This document shows positions 51,496 to 61,015 of a stretch of DNA of 64,000 nucleotides, one piece after another. The notes below the pieces were generated by a model. The model worked only from the letters and a program-made list of their open reading frames with translations, searched no databases and had not been told where the DNA came from. The position numbers were made by a program, and so were the translations under genes. Every line of letters starts with the position of its first letter. Within the stretch, counting starts at the first letter, position 1. This DNA is from Cytophaga aurantiaca DSM 3654 (lineage in GTDB: Bacteria; Bacteroidota; Bacteroidia; Cytophagales; Cytophagaceae), in NCBI RefSeq assembly GCF_000379725.1, contig NZ_KB903629.1:1-64000 (forward strand), written 5' to 3'.

Positions 51496-51526
51496 AAGGT
51501 CGTCACGCTAAATAACGTAACGACCT
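51496..51526 (-). terminator. Terminator of the RND efflux operon
   Basis: On the minus strand AAGGTCGT-x-ACG... pairs with CGT-x-ACGACCTT around a 7-8-nt loop (51497-51526), followed by six T. Lies 28 bp beyond the stop of the outer-membrane factor gene. Confidence 0.75.
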
Positions 51527-51553
51527 TCCTATTTTATAAACTGAAGTTACTTA

Positions 51554-53002
51554 TCAATTCCATCCGCCGCCAAGTGCCCGGTATATATTTACTACCGCAG
51601 TAAATTGTTTTTTCTTGATCTCGATCAACTGAAGTTTTGATTGAAGCGTTGCCGAACGTGTAACAATTACTTCCAGATAAGTTGCACGGCCTGTCAGGAA
51701 CAATTCAGATGCTGTTTCAATTGAGGTAGTCAGTACTTTTACTTCCTGATCTTTTAAATCATAGATCTGACTTAAATTATTAATGTACACCATCTGATTG
51801 TAGACTTCAACATAGCCATTCAGAATATGTTTTTGATATTGATACATCGCCTCTACCTGTTCTGCTTTAGCCGTTCTGAATTGTGCTTTGATCGCGCTCT
51901 GATTGATCAATGGTGTAACCAATCCACCAAATGCGTTGTATGCAAGTGATGTCGGAGAAAAAATATAATTCGAATTAAATGAATTTAACCCAAGTGTTGC
52001 GGTAATACTGAACGCCGGATAGAAGGCTGCCTTAGCCGAAAGTACATTGGCTTTACTTGCTTTCAACTCCAGTTCTGCTTTTTTAATATCCGGTCTGTTG
52101 CTTAACAATTGAGAAGGTATACCCACCTGAACCTGTGTAGGCAAATCATTTGTGAAGCTTGTTGTATCAATTGCTATGGGCTGCGGATATCTCCCTAATA
52201 AATAATTCAAATGATTTTCAGACTGAACAATTTTTTGACTCAATTCCAATCTCAATATTTTAGACTGTAACAATTGTGCCTGAAATTGATTTACTGCCAA
52301 TTCATTTGCCCGGCCTGCTTGCTTTTGTACAATAACAAGTTCAAGCTGATCCTGCTGCAGCTCGATCGTTTCATCTATGATCTGTATCTCACTATCCAAT
52401 GCAAGTAATTCATAATAGGTTGTAGCTACTTCTGTAATCAGATTTGTAACAACCCAATTCTTACCTTCAACACTTGCCAGGTAATGCGCTGTTGCCGCTT
52501 TGCGTTTGTTTCTGAGTTTTCCCCAAACATCTACTTCCCATGAACTTTGTAATCCTAAATAATATTCAGGAACAACACCATCTGGTACTTTTTGATCGGA
52601 AGTAATATTCTGCGATAAGTTGGTATCAAAATTACCAACGCCGGTCATGGTATGGTCTCCGAACTTTTCACCACCAACTGTAACTGCAGCATTCACCTTT
52701 GGTGCGGATAAACCTTTTGCATATTTAACCTGCGCACGCGAAGCATTTATTTTTTGGTACGCGATCAATACATCTAAATTATTAACCAAGGCTGTATCAA
52801 TCAAGCTTACCAATACCGGATCGGTAAAATATTGCTTCCAGTTTATTTTAGCAATATTCGTTGAGTCGGTATTATTAATATATGTTTTAGGTAAGGCCTT
52901 TAAAGATACTTCCGGGCTTGACTTTGGTGCTGCACAATGCACAAACAGTAATGCAGCCAGTCCCCAATAAATGCTTTTATATTTTTTAAAATACTGTATC
53001 AT
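51554..53002 (-). CDS. RND efflux outer-membrane factor (OprM/NodT type) lipoprotein
   Basis: 482 residues. Signal with a lipobox-like 'LLFVHC' at ~18-23. Two tandem OEP repeats of long helices and barrel strands: 'WKQYFTDPVLVSLIDTALVN', 'GLQSSWEVDVWGKLRNKRKA', 'GIPSQLLSNRPDIKKAELEL', 'YQKHILNGYVEVYNQM'. Forms the trimeric outer-membrane duct of the pump. The start is 6 bp after the permease stop; last gene of the three-gene operon. Confidence 0.93.
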   Translation of the reverse strand: MIQYFKKYKSIYWGLAALLFVHCAAPKSSPEVSLKALPKTYINNTDSTNIAKINWKQYFTDPVLVSLIDTALVNNLDVLIAYQKINASRAQVKYAKGLSAPKVNAAVTVGGEKFGDHTMTGVGNFDTNLSQNITSDQKVPDGVVPEYYLGLQSSWEVDVWGKLRNKRKAATAHYLASVEGKNWVVTNLITEVATTYYELLALDSEIQIIDETIELQQDQLELVIVQKQAGRANELAVNQFQAQLLQSKILRLELSQKIVQSENHLNYLLGRYPQPIAIDTTSFTNDLPTQVQVGIPSQLLSNRPDIKKAELELKASKANVLSAKAAFYPAFSITATLGLNSFNSNYIFSPTSLAYNAFGGLVTPLINQSAIKAQFRTAKAEQVEAMYQYQKHILNGYVEVYNQMVYINNLSQIYDLKDQEVKVLTTSIETASELFLTGRATYLEVIVTRSATLQSKLQLIEIKKKQFTAVVNIYRALGGGWN

Positions 53003-53008
53003 CTGCTT

Positions 53009-56000
53009 TTAGATATGTTTCTTCTTTGCTGCTTTCTTCGCAGTTATTTTCAATTGAATGTTTGCAAAAAACACGTACAAGCCCGGTATCACGATCAAGC
53101 CTAAGATGGTTCCGATAAACATACCTCCTGCACCTGCAGTACCAATGGTTCTGTTACCAATTGCACCTGCACCCGATGCGATCATCAATGGAATAAGTCC
53201 AGCTACAAATGCAAACGATGTCATTAAGATCGGTCTGAATCGTGCGACCGCTCCTTCAACCGCTGCCTGCAATGGAGTCAGTCCTTCATCCTGACGCTGC
53301 AATGCAAACTCAATAATCAGGATCGCATTCTTACCTAGTAAACCAATCAGCATCACCAATGCCACCTGTGCATAAATGTTGTTCTGAAGATCCAGTATAA
53401 ATAATAACAGATACGCACCGAATATACCTGTTGGTAAAGAAAAGATCACAGCAAGGGGTAAGACAAAACTTTCGTATTGTGCAGAGAGAATTAAATACAC
53501 AAAGATCAAACAAATCATAAATATGATTGTAACCTGACTTCCGGATTCAACTTCGTCGCGTGTCATGCCCGACCATTCGAACGTATAGCCTTTAGGCAAA
53601 GAAATTGCTGCTGTTCGTTTGATCGCTTCAATTGCGTCACCGCTGCTGTAGCCCTTTGCAGGCTCTCCGTTGATCATGGCAGCTGTAAACATGTTGTGTC
53701 TTGTCAACTGCTCCGGACCATAAATCCGTTCGATCGTAACAAATGCAGAATACGGAACCATTTCTCCTGATTTATTCTTCACATATAATTTTAAGATATC
53801 TTGTGGCTCCGCTCTGAATTTTGGTAGCGCCTGCACCATTACTTTATACATCTGTCCGAAGCGGATAAAATTAGTTGCGTAGTAACTACCGATTAATGCC
53901 TGCAAATTATCCATGGCATTGTTTACCGTTACTCCTTTTTGTGCTGCTTTATCATAATCTACATTCACCAGATATTGCGGAAAGCTTGCATCAAAACTTG
54001 TAAATGCTTCTTCAATTTCGTCCTGCTTGTTCAGATCAAACAAAAACTTTTTTGTGACTTCCTGCAACTTCTGCAGATCGCCTGTACCCGAGCGATCCTG
54101 AATACGGAATTCAAATCCGCTGGCATTCCCATAACCAGGCACTGCAGGCGGCGGAAAGAATTGAATGGATGCATCGTTCAGATCTTTTGTATCTTTTTCA
54201 AGTGAATCGATGATTTGATCCACAGATGATTTACGCGATTCCCATGGTTTAAGATTGATCATTGCCATACCAAAAGTTGCACCTGATCCGTCGGTCATGA
54301 TGTTAAATCCCGCCATAGTCGATACCGATTCAATGGCATCGTATTTTTTCGCAACACGTTGGATGTTATCAACCACATTTTCGGTACGCTCCAGTGTAGC
54401 ACCTGAAGGCGTTGTAATACTCGCATAAATGGTTCCTTGATCTTCCGTAGGAATAAAGCCTGTAGGCAATAAGGATCCCAGACCTTTGATTCCGAAAATG
54501 AAAAACAACAACAAACCAAACGTGATTACTTTTCTGTTTACAACAAACTTTAATAAATGACTGTATTTAAATGTCATGTTATTAAATCCTTTATTGAATA
54601 TATAAAAGAATTTATCCAGCCATGTTTTTACTTTTTTATGACCGTGATGATTTTTCAAAAGCAACGCACACAAGGCCGGTGTAAGCGTCAATGCGTTCAC
54701 ACCGGAGATCACAATTGCAATTGCCATGGTAATGGAGAACTGTCGGTAGAATACGCCCACAGGTCCGGTCATGAATGCTACGGGGATAAACACAGCAGAC
54801 ATTACTAACGTAATTGCAATGATGGCACCGCTAATTTCTTTCATGGATGCATGAATGGCTTCGAGCGGTTCCATGTGATCTTTCTCCATTTTTACGTGCA
54901 CCGCTTCCACAACAACAATGGCATCATCTACCACAATACCGATCGCAAGTACCAATGCAAACAGCGTTAACAGGTTTACCGAGAAATCCAGCATATCCAT
55001 AAAAAAGAAGGTACCAATTAAAGATACCGGAACGGCGATGATCGGAATAATGGTTGATCTGAAATCCTGTAAGAACATAAACACAACTAAAGCAACCAAT
55101 ATAAATGCTTCAATCAATGTTTTAATTACTTCGTGAATGGATGCATCTAAAAAGCGCGACACATCATAGCTGATGGTGTAATCCATACCTGCAGGAAAGG
55201 TCGTGCCCTTCAGGTCTGCCATTTTTGTTTTAATGTTTTCAATTACTTCGCTGGCGTTCGACCCGGGACGTTGTTTCAGAATGATCGCAGCAGAGGGTCT
55301 GCCATTTTCTTTTGACAATACATCGTAATCCAATGAACCGAATTCAATTTCTGCAATGTCTTTTAAACGCAGGATCTGTCCGGTTGAATTGGCACGGATC
55401 GGAATGTTCTCGTATTGTTCTTTACGTGTGAACTTACCCGAGTATCTCAATACATACTGAAGCGACTGATGTTTGCGTCCGGAGCTTTCACCGATCTTAC
55501 CCGGTGCAGCTTCAATGTTTTCGGCACGCAATGCATTCACTACATCTTCTGCAGACACATCGTATACGGTCATACGATCCGGTTTTAACCACACACGCAT
55601 TGAGTATTCTCTTTGTCCCATGATGTCGGCAAAACCAACTCCATTGATACGCTTCAATTCAGCCAACACATTGATGTCGGCGAAATTGTAGAGAAATTTT
55701 TCATCTGCAGTAGTATCCGAGCTGAGTATGTTAATATACATCAACATACTGTTCACTTCTTTTTCAATAATGATACCCGACTTAATAACCTCTTCGGGCA
55801 TTTCATCCAATACTGCAGTTACACGGTTCTGCACGTTTACCGATGCAAGATCGGGATTGACACCTGCCTGAAAATAGATCTGAATAATACTTGTACCATC
55901 GTTACCTGACACGGAAGTCATATACGACATGCCGGATACGCCGTTAATAGCACGTTCCAGAGGAGTTACTACCGCCTTGGCACATACTTCTGCATTAGCA

Positions 56001-56152
56001 CCTGTATACTTTGTTGTTACTGCAACTACGGGCGGAGCAATATCGGGGTATTGCGTAACGGGTATCTTCAATAAAGATAATACCCCTAAAAAAACAATGA
56101 TCAACGATATTACGATCGATAATACTGGCCTATCTATAAATTTACTAAACAT
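53009..56152 (-). CDS. RND multidrug efflux permease (HAE1 family)
   Basis: 1047 residues, standard AcrB length. 'FIDRPVLSIVISLIIVFLGV' first helix, 'PVTQYPDIAPPVVAVTTKYT', proton-relay Asp pair in TM4 'LVLAIGIVVDDAIVVVEAVH', and TM10-12 block with 'GLLGKNAILIIEFALQ' (Lys) and 'GAIGNRTIGTAGAGGMFIGT'. Uses the proton gradient to pump drugs or other amphiphiles from the periplasm through the outer-membrane factor. Middle gene of the operon with MFP and OMF. Confidence 0.97.
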   Translation of the reverse strand: MFSKFIDRPVLSIVISLIIVFLGVLSLLKIPVTQYPDIAPPVVAVTTKYTGANAEVCAKAVVTPLERAINGVSGMSYMTSVSGNDGTSIIQIYFQAGVNPDLASVNVQNRVTAVLDEMPEEVIKSGIIIEKEVNSMLMYINILSSDTTADEKFLYNFADINVLAELKRINGVGFADIMGQREYSMRVWLKPDRMTVYDVSAEDVVNALRAENIEAAPGKIGESSGRKHQSLQYVLRYSGKFTRKEQYENIPIRANSTGQILRLKDIAEIEFGSLDYDVLSKENGRPSAAIILKQRPGSNASEVIENIKTKMADLKGTTFPAGMDYTISYDVSRFLDASIHEVIKTLIEAFILVALVVFMFLQDFRSTIIPIIAVPVSLIGTFFFMDMLDFSVNLLTLFALVLAIGIVVDDAIVVVEAVHVKMEKDHMEPLEAIHASMKEISGAIIAITLVMSAVFIPVAFMTGPVGVFYRQFSITMAIAIVISGVNALTLTPALCALLLKNHHGHKKVKTWLDKFFYIFNKGFNNMTFKYSHLLKFVVNRKVITFGLLLFFIFGIKGLGSLLPTGFIPTEDQGTIYASITTPSGATLERTENVVDNIQRVAKKYDAIESVSTMAGFNIMTDGSGATFGMAMINLKPWESRKSSVDQIIDSLEKDTKDLNDASIQFFPPPAVPGYGNASGFEFRIQDRSGTGDLQKLQEVTKKFLFDLNKQDEIEEAFTSFDASFPQYLVNVDYDKAAQKGVTVNNAMDNLQALIGSYYATNFIRFGQMYKVMVQALPKFRAEPQDILKLYVKNKSGEMVPYSAFVTIERIYGPEQLTRHNMFTAAMINGEPAKGYSSGDAIEAIKRTAAISLPKGYTFEWSGMTRDEVESGSQVTIIFMICLIFVYLILSAQYESFVLPLAVIFSLPTGIFGAYLLLFILDLQNNIYAQVALVMLIGLLGKNAILIIEFALQRQDEGLTPLQAAVEGAVARFRPILMTSFAFVAGLIPLMIASGAGAIGNRTIGTAGAGGMFIGTILGLIVIPGLYVFFANIQLKITAKKAAKKKHI

Positions 56153-56215
56153 ACAATAACGTTAAAGGATGACTATTACAATTTTGAATCAACACAGATA
56201 AAAGGGTTGTCTGTA

Positions 56216-57322
56216 TTAAAATTGTGATATGATCGTTTTGAGAGAAACAAACTCCGGAGATACCTCCATTCCTTCCTTTACATCCTGTATGCCTTCGTAA
56301 ATAAATTTATCATTCGGTGAAATACCTGAAGCAATAATATACAAATGCGGAATACGCAATTGCGGAACTACACTGCGCGCCGTAACGATGTTGTGTTTAT
56401 CCACTACATACACAAACATACGATCCTGAATTTCGAATGCACACTTTTGCGGAATGATCAATGCACTTTTTACAGTGCGCGTCAATCGTACCTTACCGGT
56501 TGAGCCATGCTTAAGTAGTTTATCCGGATTTTCAAAACGTGCACGGAACGCAATACTACCTGTAGCATTATCAAATTCGCCTTCGATCGTTTCGATCTGT
56601 CCAAGGTATTTATGTTCTTCGTTGTTTGCCAGAATCAGTTTTACAGATTTGCTGTACGAACCACTCACATCGGATTTGAAATCCAGGTATTCTTTTTCTG
56701 AAACGTTGAAGTATGCATATACTTCACTGTTATCAGACAAGGTAGTAAGCAACGTCCCTTCATCGATCAAGCTACCCACCTTATTTGGTATACGATCCAG
56801 AATGCCGTCAAAAGGTGCACGCACTTCTGTGAACGACAATTTCAACTGTGCGCTCACTTCGTGTGAACGTGCTTCTTCAATATTTGCATTTAATGCATCC
56901 AGCTTGGCATGTGCCATATCCAATTCGGTTTTGGATACAACATTTTTATCAACCAGCACTTTCACATTCTGAACATTCAGTTCCGCTGATTTTGCTTCTG
57001 CAATTGCGTTTTTTAAATTCGCTTTTGCTTTTAATAAATCCTCTTTGTATTCCTGACTGCTGATGCGAAATAATACCTGGCCTTTTTTTACCGGCATACC
57101 TTCATCTACTAAAATTGCATCCAGATAGCCTTTAACACGAGAACGTATATCAACATTTTTTATAGAATGTATGTCGGCTACATAATCTATAAAATATGTT
57201 GTGTCTATTAAAATTGGTCTTGTTACAGAGTACTTGTCTGCTCGTATTGTTCCTTTTTCCAGTGAACATCCAAATGCCATGCATAGCAAAGCAATGCACG
57301 CAGATACCGTTAATTTTCTCAT
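56216..57322 (-). CDS. RND efflux membrane-fusion (adaptor) lipoprotein
   Basis: 368 residues from the ATG at 57322 (MRKLTVSACIALLCMAFGC, lipobox AFGC); an in-frame GTG six codons upstream is less likely. Barrel-sandwich hybrid halves ('VDIRSRVKGYLDAILVDEGM', 'FTEVRAPFDGILDRIPNKVG'), a coiled-coil hairpin (~95-165), and the beta-barrel ('GQIETIEGEFDNATGSIAFR'). Bridges permease and outer-membrane factor. First gene of the operon, 63 bp ahead of the permease. Confidence 0.94.
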   Translation of the reverse strand: MRKLTVSACIALLCMAFGCSLEKGTIRADKYSVTRPILIDTTYFIDYVADIHSIKNVDIRSRVKGYLDAILVDEGMPVKKGQVLFRISSQEYKEDLLKAKANLKNAIAEAKSAELNVQNVKVLVDKNVVSKTELDMAHAKLDALNANIEEARSHEVSAQLKLSFTEVRAPFDGILDRIPNKVGSLIDEGTLLTTLSDNSEVYAYFNVSEKEYLDFKSDVSGSYSKSVKLILANNEEHKYLGQIETIEGEFDNATGSIAFRARFENPDKLLKHGSTGKVRLTRTVKSALIIPQKCAFEIQDRMFVYVVDKHNIVTARSVVPQLRIPHLYIIASGISPNDKFIYEGIQDVKEGMEVSPEFVSLKTIISQF

Positions 57323-57457
57323 AAATAATAAATTTAACACTCAAGCCTTTTGCCTTAAGTGTGCAATAACAAACATTTCATTTCAAAAGAAGTAAATCGA
57401 CGGTTAAGCGATTAAACTTCATTACTCAATTTTCAGATCGAGTAATAAATCGTTTGG

Positions 57458-57856
57458 TTAGCAATTCGGAGGAGGTGAGAAAATATCTAAAAATTCAACT
57501 TTAATAACAGTACCGGAATATGTAAAATACACATTCAAAAAAAGACTTGATAGATTTTTAAAGCCATAAGAATATGGTACTATTTCTATAGAAGGAAGAA
57601 TATCCAGTTCAACTTCTACTTCTTTTTCCAAATCAAAATTTTCGATCAACACAGCTGACTGTACCGGCAACGTATGACCTTTTGTATCAATAAACGAACG
57701 ATTGTGCTGTGTATGAACAGCAGATTGGGTAAGGCTTGTGTTTGGAGATTTAACAAAATTATCCAAATGGAATCCGTTCATGCCCATTAAAAAAAATGAG
57801 CACGTTACCACTAATAAAAGATATGTACTAAAGGGACGTAGCATAATTTTATACAA
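57458..57856 (-). CDS. Small secreted protein ending in SPPPNC
   Basis: 132 residues, ATG 57856 (a second ATG at codon 5, MLRPFSTYLL, may be the real start). N-terminal hydrophobic signal (~8-25). The mature part is strand-rich, acidic in the middle ('FDLEKEVEVELDILPSIEIV'), and ends 'VEFLDIFSPPPNC'. Short Bacteroidota proteins with a terminal PPP-Cys are often encoded before metal or drug efflux operons; their role is unknown. Located 135 bp upstream of the MFP gene in the same direction. Confidence 0.65.
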   Translation of the reverse strand: MYKIMLRPFSTYLLLVVTCSFFLMGMNGFHLDNFVKSPNTSLTQSAVHTQHNRSFIDTKGHTLPVQSAVLIENFDLEKEVEVELDILPSIEIVPYSYGFKNLSSLFLNVYFTYSGTVIKVEFLDIFSPPPNC

Positions 57857-58199
57857 CCCAATCTAATGACTTTCTTCAATAAATCCAATACGAAATAGGT
57901 TTAGCAGGTTTAAATAGCGACAGAAAATCAAAAAATACAAGTATTAGAGGCTTCAAAACACCTCAAATAATACAATATAGAAATGGATAAATTATATATT
58001 TTCAATAAAAATGCTCAAAAACAGATTTTCTACAGAATTAACCTAAACTTGAAAAAATTATGTGTGAGATGTAATAATTCTTCTCCTTTATTACTGAATT
58101 CAAACGAAAATTCAAAAAGTTTAATCCTTACGGTTTTAAATACTTCTTACTTACTTCCAGCTTTTCCTCCCTAAGACAAATCATACACATTATGTAGTA
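57857..58199. other. Non-coding AT-rich region
   Basis: Divergent gap between the small secreted protein and the 58264 membrane protein gene. A 63-codon frame at 57983-58174 has biased, non-protein-like composition and no upstream signal. No repeat or hairpin stood out. Confidence 0.5.
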
Positions 58200-58230
58200 T
58201 TGGCAGAATTTAGAATATACCAGTATCTTG
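58200..58230 (+). promoter_or_regulatory. Candidate promoter for the 58264 gene
   Basis: TTGG (58200-58203), 20-nt spacer, TATCTTG (58224-58230): close to the Bacteroidota TTTG/TAnnTTTG pattern, 34 nt ahead of the ATG. Confidence 0.4.
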
Positions 58231-58263
58231 TTACCTACATCAATACATTAAAGAAATATTAAA

Positions 58264-58848
58264 ATGAATTCAGACCTGACAGAAGAGAACGTAATTTCGG
58301 AAGATTATAGATTTGAAATTGATGCGGATCTCGTTGAAAAATTTACCGGTTCTATTAAAATTTTTATGGCAGACAAAAGAACCATCCGAAAAATTTCTAA
58401 CAGGCTACTTATTTTGGGTAGTATCTTTTTAATTTTTAGTATACCTGCAAGCATATCTTTAATCCGCGGCTTTCATTTGAATATTTCTTCTGTACTTGGT
58501 CTGCTGGGGCTATTTGGGGTTTATTTGGGTTTTTATTTGCGAATAAATGCTACGCGGTTCCCATTGATCATTGTATATGAAGATAAAATATTATTTAAGA
58601 AGAAGTCCTCAGCATCCGGAGCATTCAGAATATTTAATGCTCTATACTTATATAACTCAAACAAATTTGAGTCCATACAAAAAAAAGAAATTAAAAATAT
58701 TTTAAAGCTAAAATCGATCTTATCAACGGATATTTATTTTGAATTACATTCGAACAACTCAACCATTCAGCCGCTGTTAAATATAGAGAAAGAATACAGA
58801 GATCATATTTTCTTATACTTGCAAGAGTATATGAACAACAAATCTTAA
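58264..58848 (+). CDS. Hypothetical membrane protein
   Basis: 194 residues. Two membrane helices (~48-68, 76-96; 'LLILGSIFLIFSIPASISLI', 'SSVLGLLGLFGVYLGFYL') sit between an acidic N-terminus and a cytoplasmic beta/alpha tail ('FPLIIVYEDKILFKKK...', 'IKNILKLKSILSTDIYFELH') that may be PH-like. No family recognised. Its stop is 27 bp from the stop of the convergent protease gene. Confidence 0.65.
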   Translation: MNSDLTEENVISEDYRFEIDADLVEKFTGSIKIFMADKRTIRKISNRLLILGSIFLIFSIPASISLIRGFHLNISSVLGLLGLFGVYLGFYLRINATRFPLIIVYEDKILFKKKSSASGAFRIFNALYLYNSNKFESIQKKEIKNILKLKSILSTDIYFELHSNNSTIQPLLNIEKEYRDHIFLYLQEYMNNKS

Positions 58849-58875
58849 TATTAGACGTCCGTCTTAGTAAGCAAT

Positions 58876-59763
58876 TCAATCTTCTTCGTGATACATGACC
58901 TTGTGTTCGTCCAAAAATGCTTTAATGCTTTGCACATGCACACACTGACCCAAATGTATAAACGAATAATCCGTCACCTTTTTTGCTTTGTTATTTATCA
59001 GGATCTCTGTATCAATCAGATCGAAACCCAGATGCAGATGTTTGGTGGAAGATTGCATGCCACACACCACACCGGCTCTGTTAAAGAGCGGCCCACCGCT
59101 TTGACCTTTTAATCCGGGTGTACTCAGTTCAATCCCTACAATGCCTGAGGGATCGGCTAAGAAACGTGTAACCATACCGTCTATCGGAAAGCGCGGCGAA
59201 TGCATGATGCCTTCTGCTGTCCATTCTATATCATCTGCGGCTTCATTAAATCTGAAATTCGTAAACTCCGGAAAAGGAAAACCCAAACGACAAAGCGCTT
59301 GGCCTTGTTTAACATCTGCAGGATTTTTTTTGAACACAGCTACATCTGAATACATTACTTTTGTAAAGTCGTTCAATTTTAAAATTGCCAGATCAAGTGT
59401 CGGATGCAGGTGCACGGTAAAGCCCGACATCTGATCTACCGCATCCACAAAGGTGATCTTTATTTGCACAATGGATTCCGGAGTATATTTATATTTGAGC
59501 TCCAGTCCTTTCAGATTGCTTTTATATTTTGCATCCTTTGGAAGCCGATCGCGTTCGGCTTTGAATGCTGCATAATTCTGATTGATGCTCTCAGAAGCAA
59601 GCAGCAAATCAACAACATGTTTGCAGGTCAACGCATAGCCTTGTTCGTTTACAAAAAACATCGTTGCAGCGCCTGGAATGATCTGCTTGCCGCCATAGGT
59701 ACGCATGATGGTATGGATGGGGCGTGTGTAATTTGAAATTTTTTCGATTGCTTCAACAAACAT
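58876..59763 (-). CDS. HtrA-like trypsin-fold serine protease without PDZ or signal peptide
   Basis: 295 residues. The catalytic triad is visible: His49 in 'LTCKHVVD', Asp124 in 'TLDLAILKL', Ser222 in 'GLKGQSGGPLF'. An unusual charged helical insert (~55-100, 'NYAAFKAERDRLPKDAKYKS') lies between His and Asp. No signal peptide, no membrane helix, no PDZ, and 20 residues of tail. It is therefore a predicted cytoplasmic S1-type protease or a peptidase exported by another route. Substrate unknown. Confidence 0.85.
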   Translation of the reverse strand: MFVEAIEKISNYTRPIHTIMRTYGGKQIIPGAATMFFVNEQGYALTCKHVVDLLLASESINQNYAAFKAERDRLPKDAKYKSNLKGLELKYKYTPESIVQIKITFVDAVDQMSGFTVHLHPTLDLAILKLNDFTKVMYSDVAVFKKNPADVKQGQALCRLGFPFPEFTNFRFNEAADDIEWTAEGIMHSPRFPIDGMVTRFLADPSGIVGIELSTPGLKGQSGGPLFNRAGVVCGMQSSTKHLHLGFDLIDTEILINNKAKKVTDYSFIHLGQCVHVQSIKAFLDEHKVMYHEED

Positions 59764-59813
59764 AATTTTAATGATTAGTTAGTTCTATTTATAGACAAGT
59801 AATTAGTTAGTTA

Positions 59814-59995
59814 ACCCATCCCGTAGGGATGAAATATCTGTAGTAACAAAGACAAAAATATACAATGTACAAGTCCCATAGGGACGATATATTTAAGATG
59901 TTTCTGCTTGTCGCTCCTTGACGGAGCTCCGTGCGTATATTATTTATTGAATTCTATTTCTACAGATATATCGCCCCGATGGGGCTTGCTAACCT
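59814..59995. repeat. ATATCTGTAG palindromic dispersed element, copy C
   Basis: CATCCCGTAGGGATGAAATATCTGTAG, ACAAGTCCCATAGGGACGA, GTCGCTCCTTGACGGAGCTC, CTACAGATATATCGCCCCGA, then TGGGGCT. Opposite orientation to copies A and B. It occupies most of the gap between the protease and the isomerase-like gene. Confidence 0.85.
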
Positions 59996-60001
59996 AAGTA
60001 C

Positions 60002-60949
60002 TTAAGCCAGCTGCTTCCGTATTCTTTCCAATAATTTTTTACTTGCTCTAATCCCTTCGTCTTCGCTCAAACGATCTCCTTCATATTCAATACCGATATA
60101 TCCTCTATACGGCGAAGCTTTCACTAGAGACAACATGCGTGTAAAATCGCTGTTGCTCTCTTCGCCTGCTTCAGTAAAATCAAAGGTCTTCGCACTTACA
60201 CCTTTTGCATACGGCAGCAATTCTTCTACTCCTTTGTATTTGTCATACCAATCTACACACGGCGACTCCCATAGATCTCCTTTTTCTCTGCGCACACAGA
60301 AGTTTGCAAAATCCACCATCGTTCTGCAATTCTTATGATTCACTTCCTGAATGACTTTCGCCAGCATGCCTGCATTGGAAGACCAGGTGCCGTGGTTCTC
60401 CGCAAGAATGGTCATATCCATCTTTGCTGCAAATTCAGTCAACTTGGTTAAACTTTTTACAGAAGCATCATGCCACTCTTCTGCGGTAGCATCACCGTGC
60501 AGGTTTACACGGATGGCGTGACCACCAAGATGCTTAGAAGCTTCAACCCACTTATAATGATTTTCGACAGCCTGTTCTCTTTCTGTATTATTTTTATCAC
60601 CCAGCAATCCTTCCTGATCCACCATGATCAATACGCTTCTTACGCCGTTATCAGAGCAACGCTGCTTCAATTGATTCAGATACGAAATATCTTTGGCTTT
60701 ATCTTTGAAAAATTGATTCACGTATTCAACCGCATCAATATCGTATGTTGTTTTAGCGATAACGGGAAAATCAAGATTGGTTATTTTTCCACTGAATAAA
60801 TCTTTGTGCAAGGACCATTCTGCCAGCGATATTTTAAAATCGAATTTCTTTTGTTCTTCTGCAAATACAGAAAGCGAAGGAAGAAGTGTAAAACCAGCGG
60901 CAGCAAGAGATGCCTGTTTAATAAAAGCACGGCGTGTGTTATTTTCCAT
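60002..60949 (-). CDS. Tat-exported sugar phosphate isomerase/epimerase-like protein
   Basis: 315 residues. N-terminal twin-arginine signal 'TRRAFIKQASLAAAGFTLLP', so it is predicted to fold in the cytoplasm and be exported to the periplasm. The remainder is an AP-endonuclease-2/xylose-isomerase-like TIM barrel: 'FKISLAEWSLHKDLFSG', metal-ligand candidates in 'MTILAENHGTW', 'CRTMVDFANFC', 'GVSAKTFDF' and 'GYIGIEYEGD'. Probably acts on a sugar or inositol-like substrate. Monocistronic. Confidence 0.9.
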   Translation of the reverse strand: MENNTRRAFIKQASLAAAGFTLLPSLSVFAEEQKKFDFKISLAEWSLHKDLFSGKITNLDFPVIAKTTYDIDAVEYVNQFFKDKAKDISYLNQLKQRCSDNGVRSVLIMVDQEGLLGDKNNTEREQAVENHYKWVEASKHLGGHAIRVNLHGDATAEEWHDASVKSLTKLTEFAAKMDMTILAENHGTWSSNAGMLAKVIQEVNHKNCRTMVDFANFCVRREKGDLWESPCVDWYDKYKGVEELLPYAKGVSAKTFDFTEAGEESNSDFTRMLSLVKASPYRGYIGIEYEGDRLSEDEGIRASKKLLERIRKQLA

Positions 60950-61015
60950 TTAGAAAAGTATAATAAAATAGAGATAAAACCTATCTCTTCCGTATGAAAT
61001 TAGAACCTGAATTAG

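Noticed and set aside
56454-56972. 172-codon plus-strand frame across the membrane-fusion gene
   Set aside because: Antisense to a gene with clear MFP domains; translation has no recognisable fold.
57983-58174. 63-codon plus-strand frame ahead of the 58264 gene
   Set aside because: Low-complexity Asn/Leu-rich translation, no signal peptide of normal form, and no coupling to the next gene; likely chance in AT-rich DNA.
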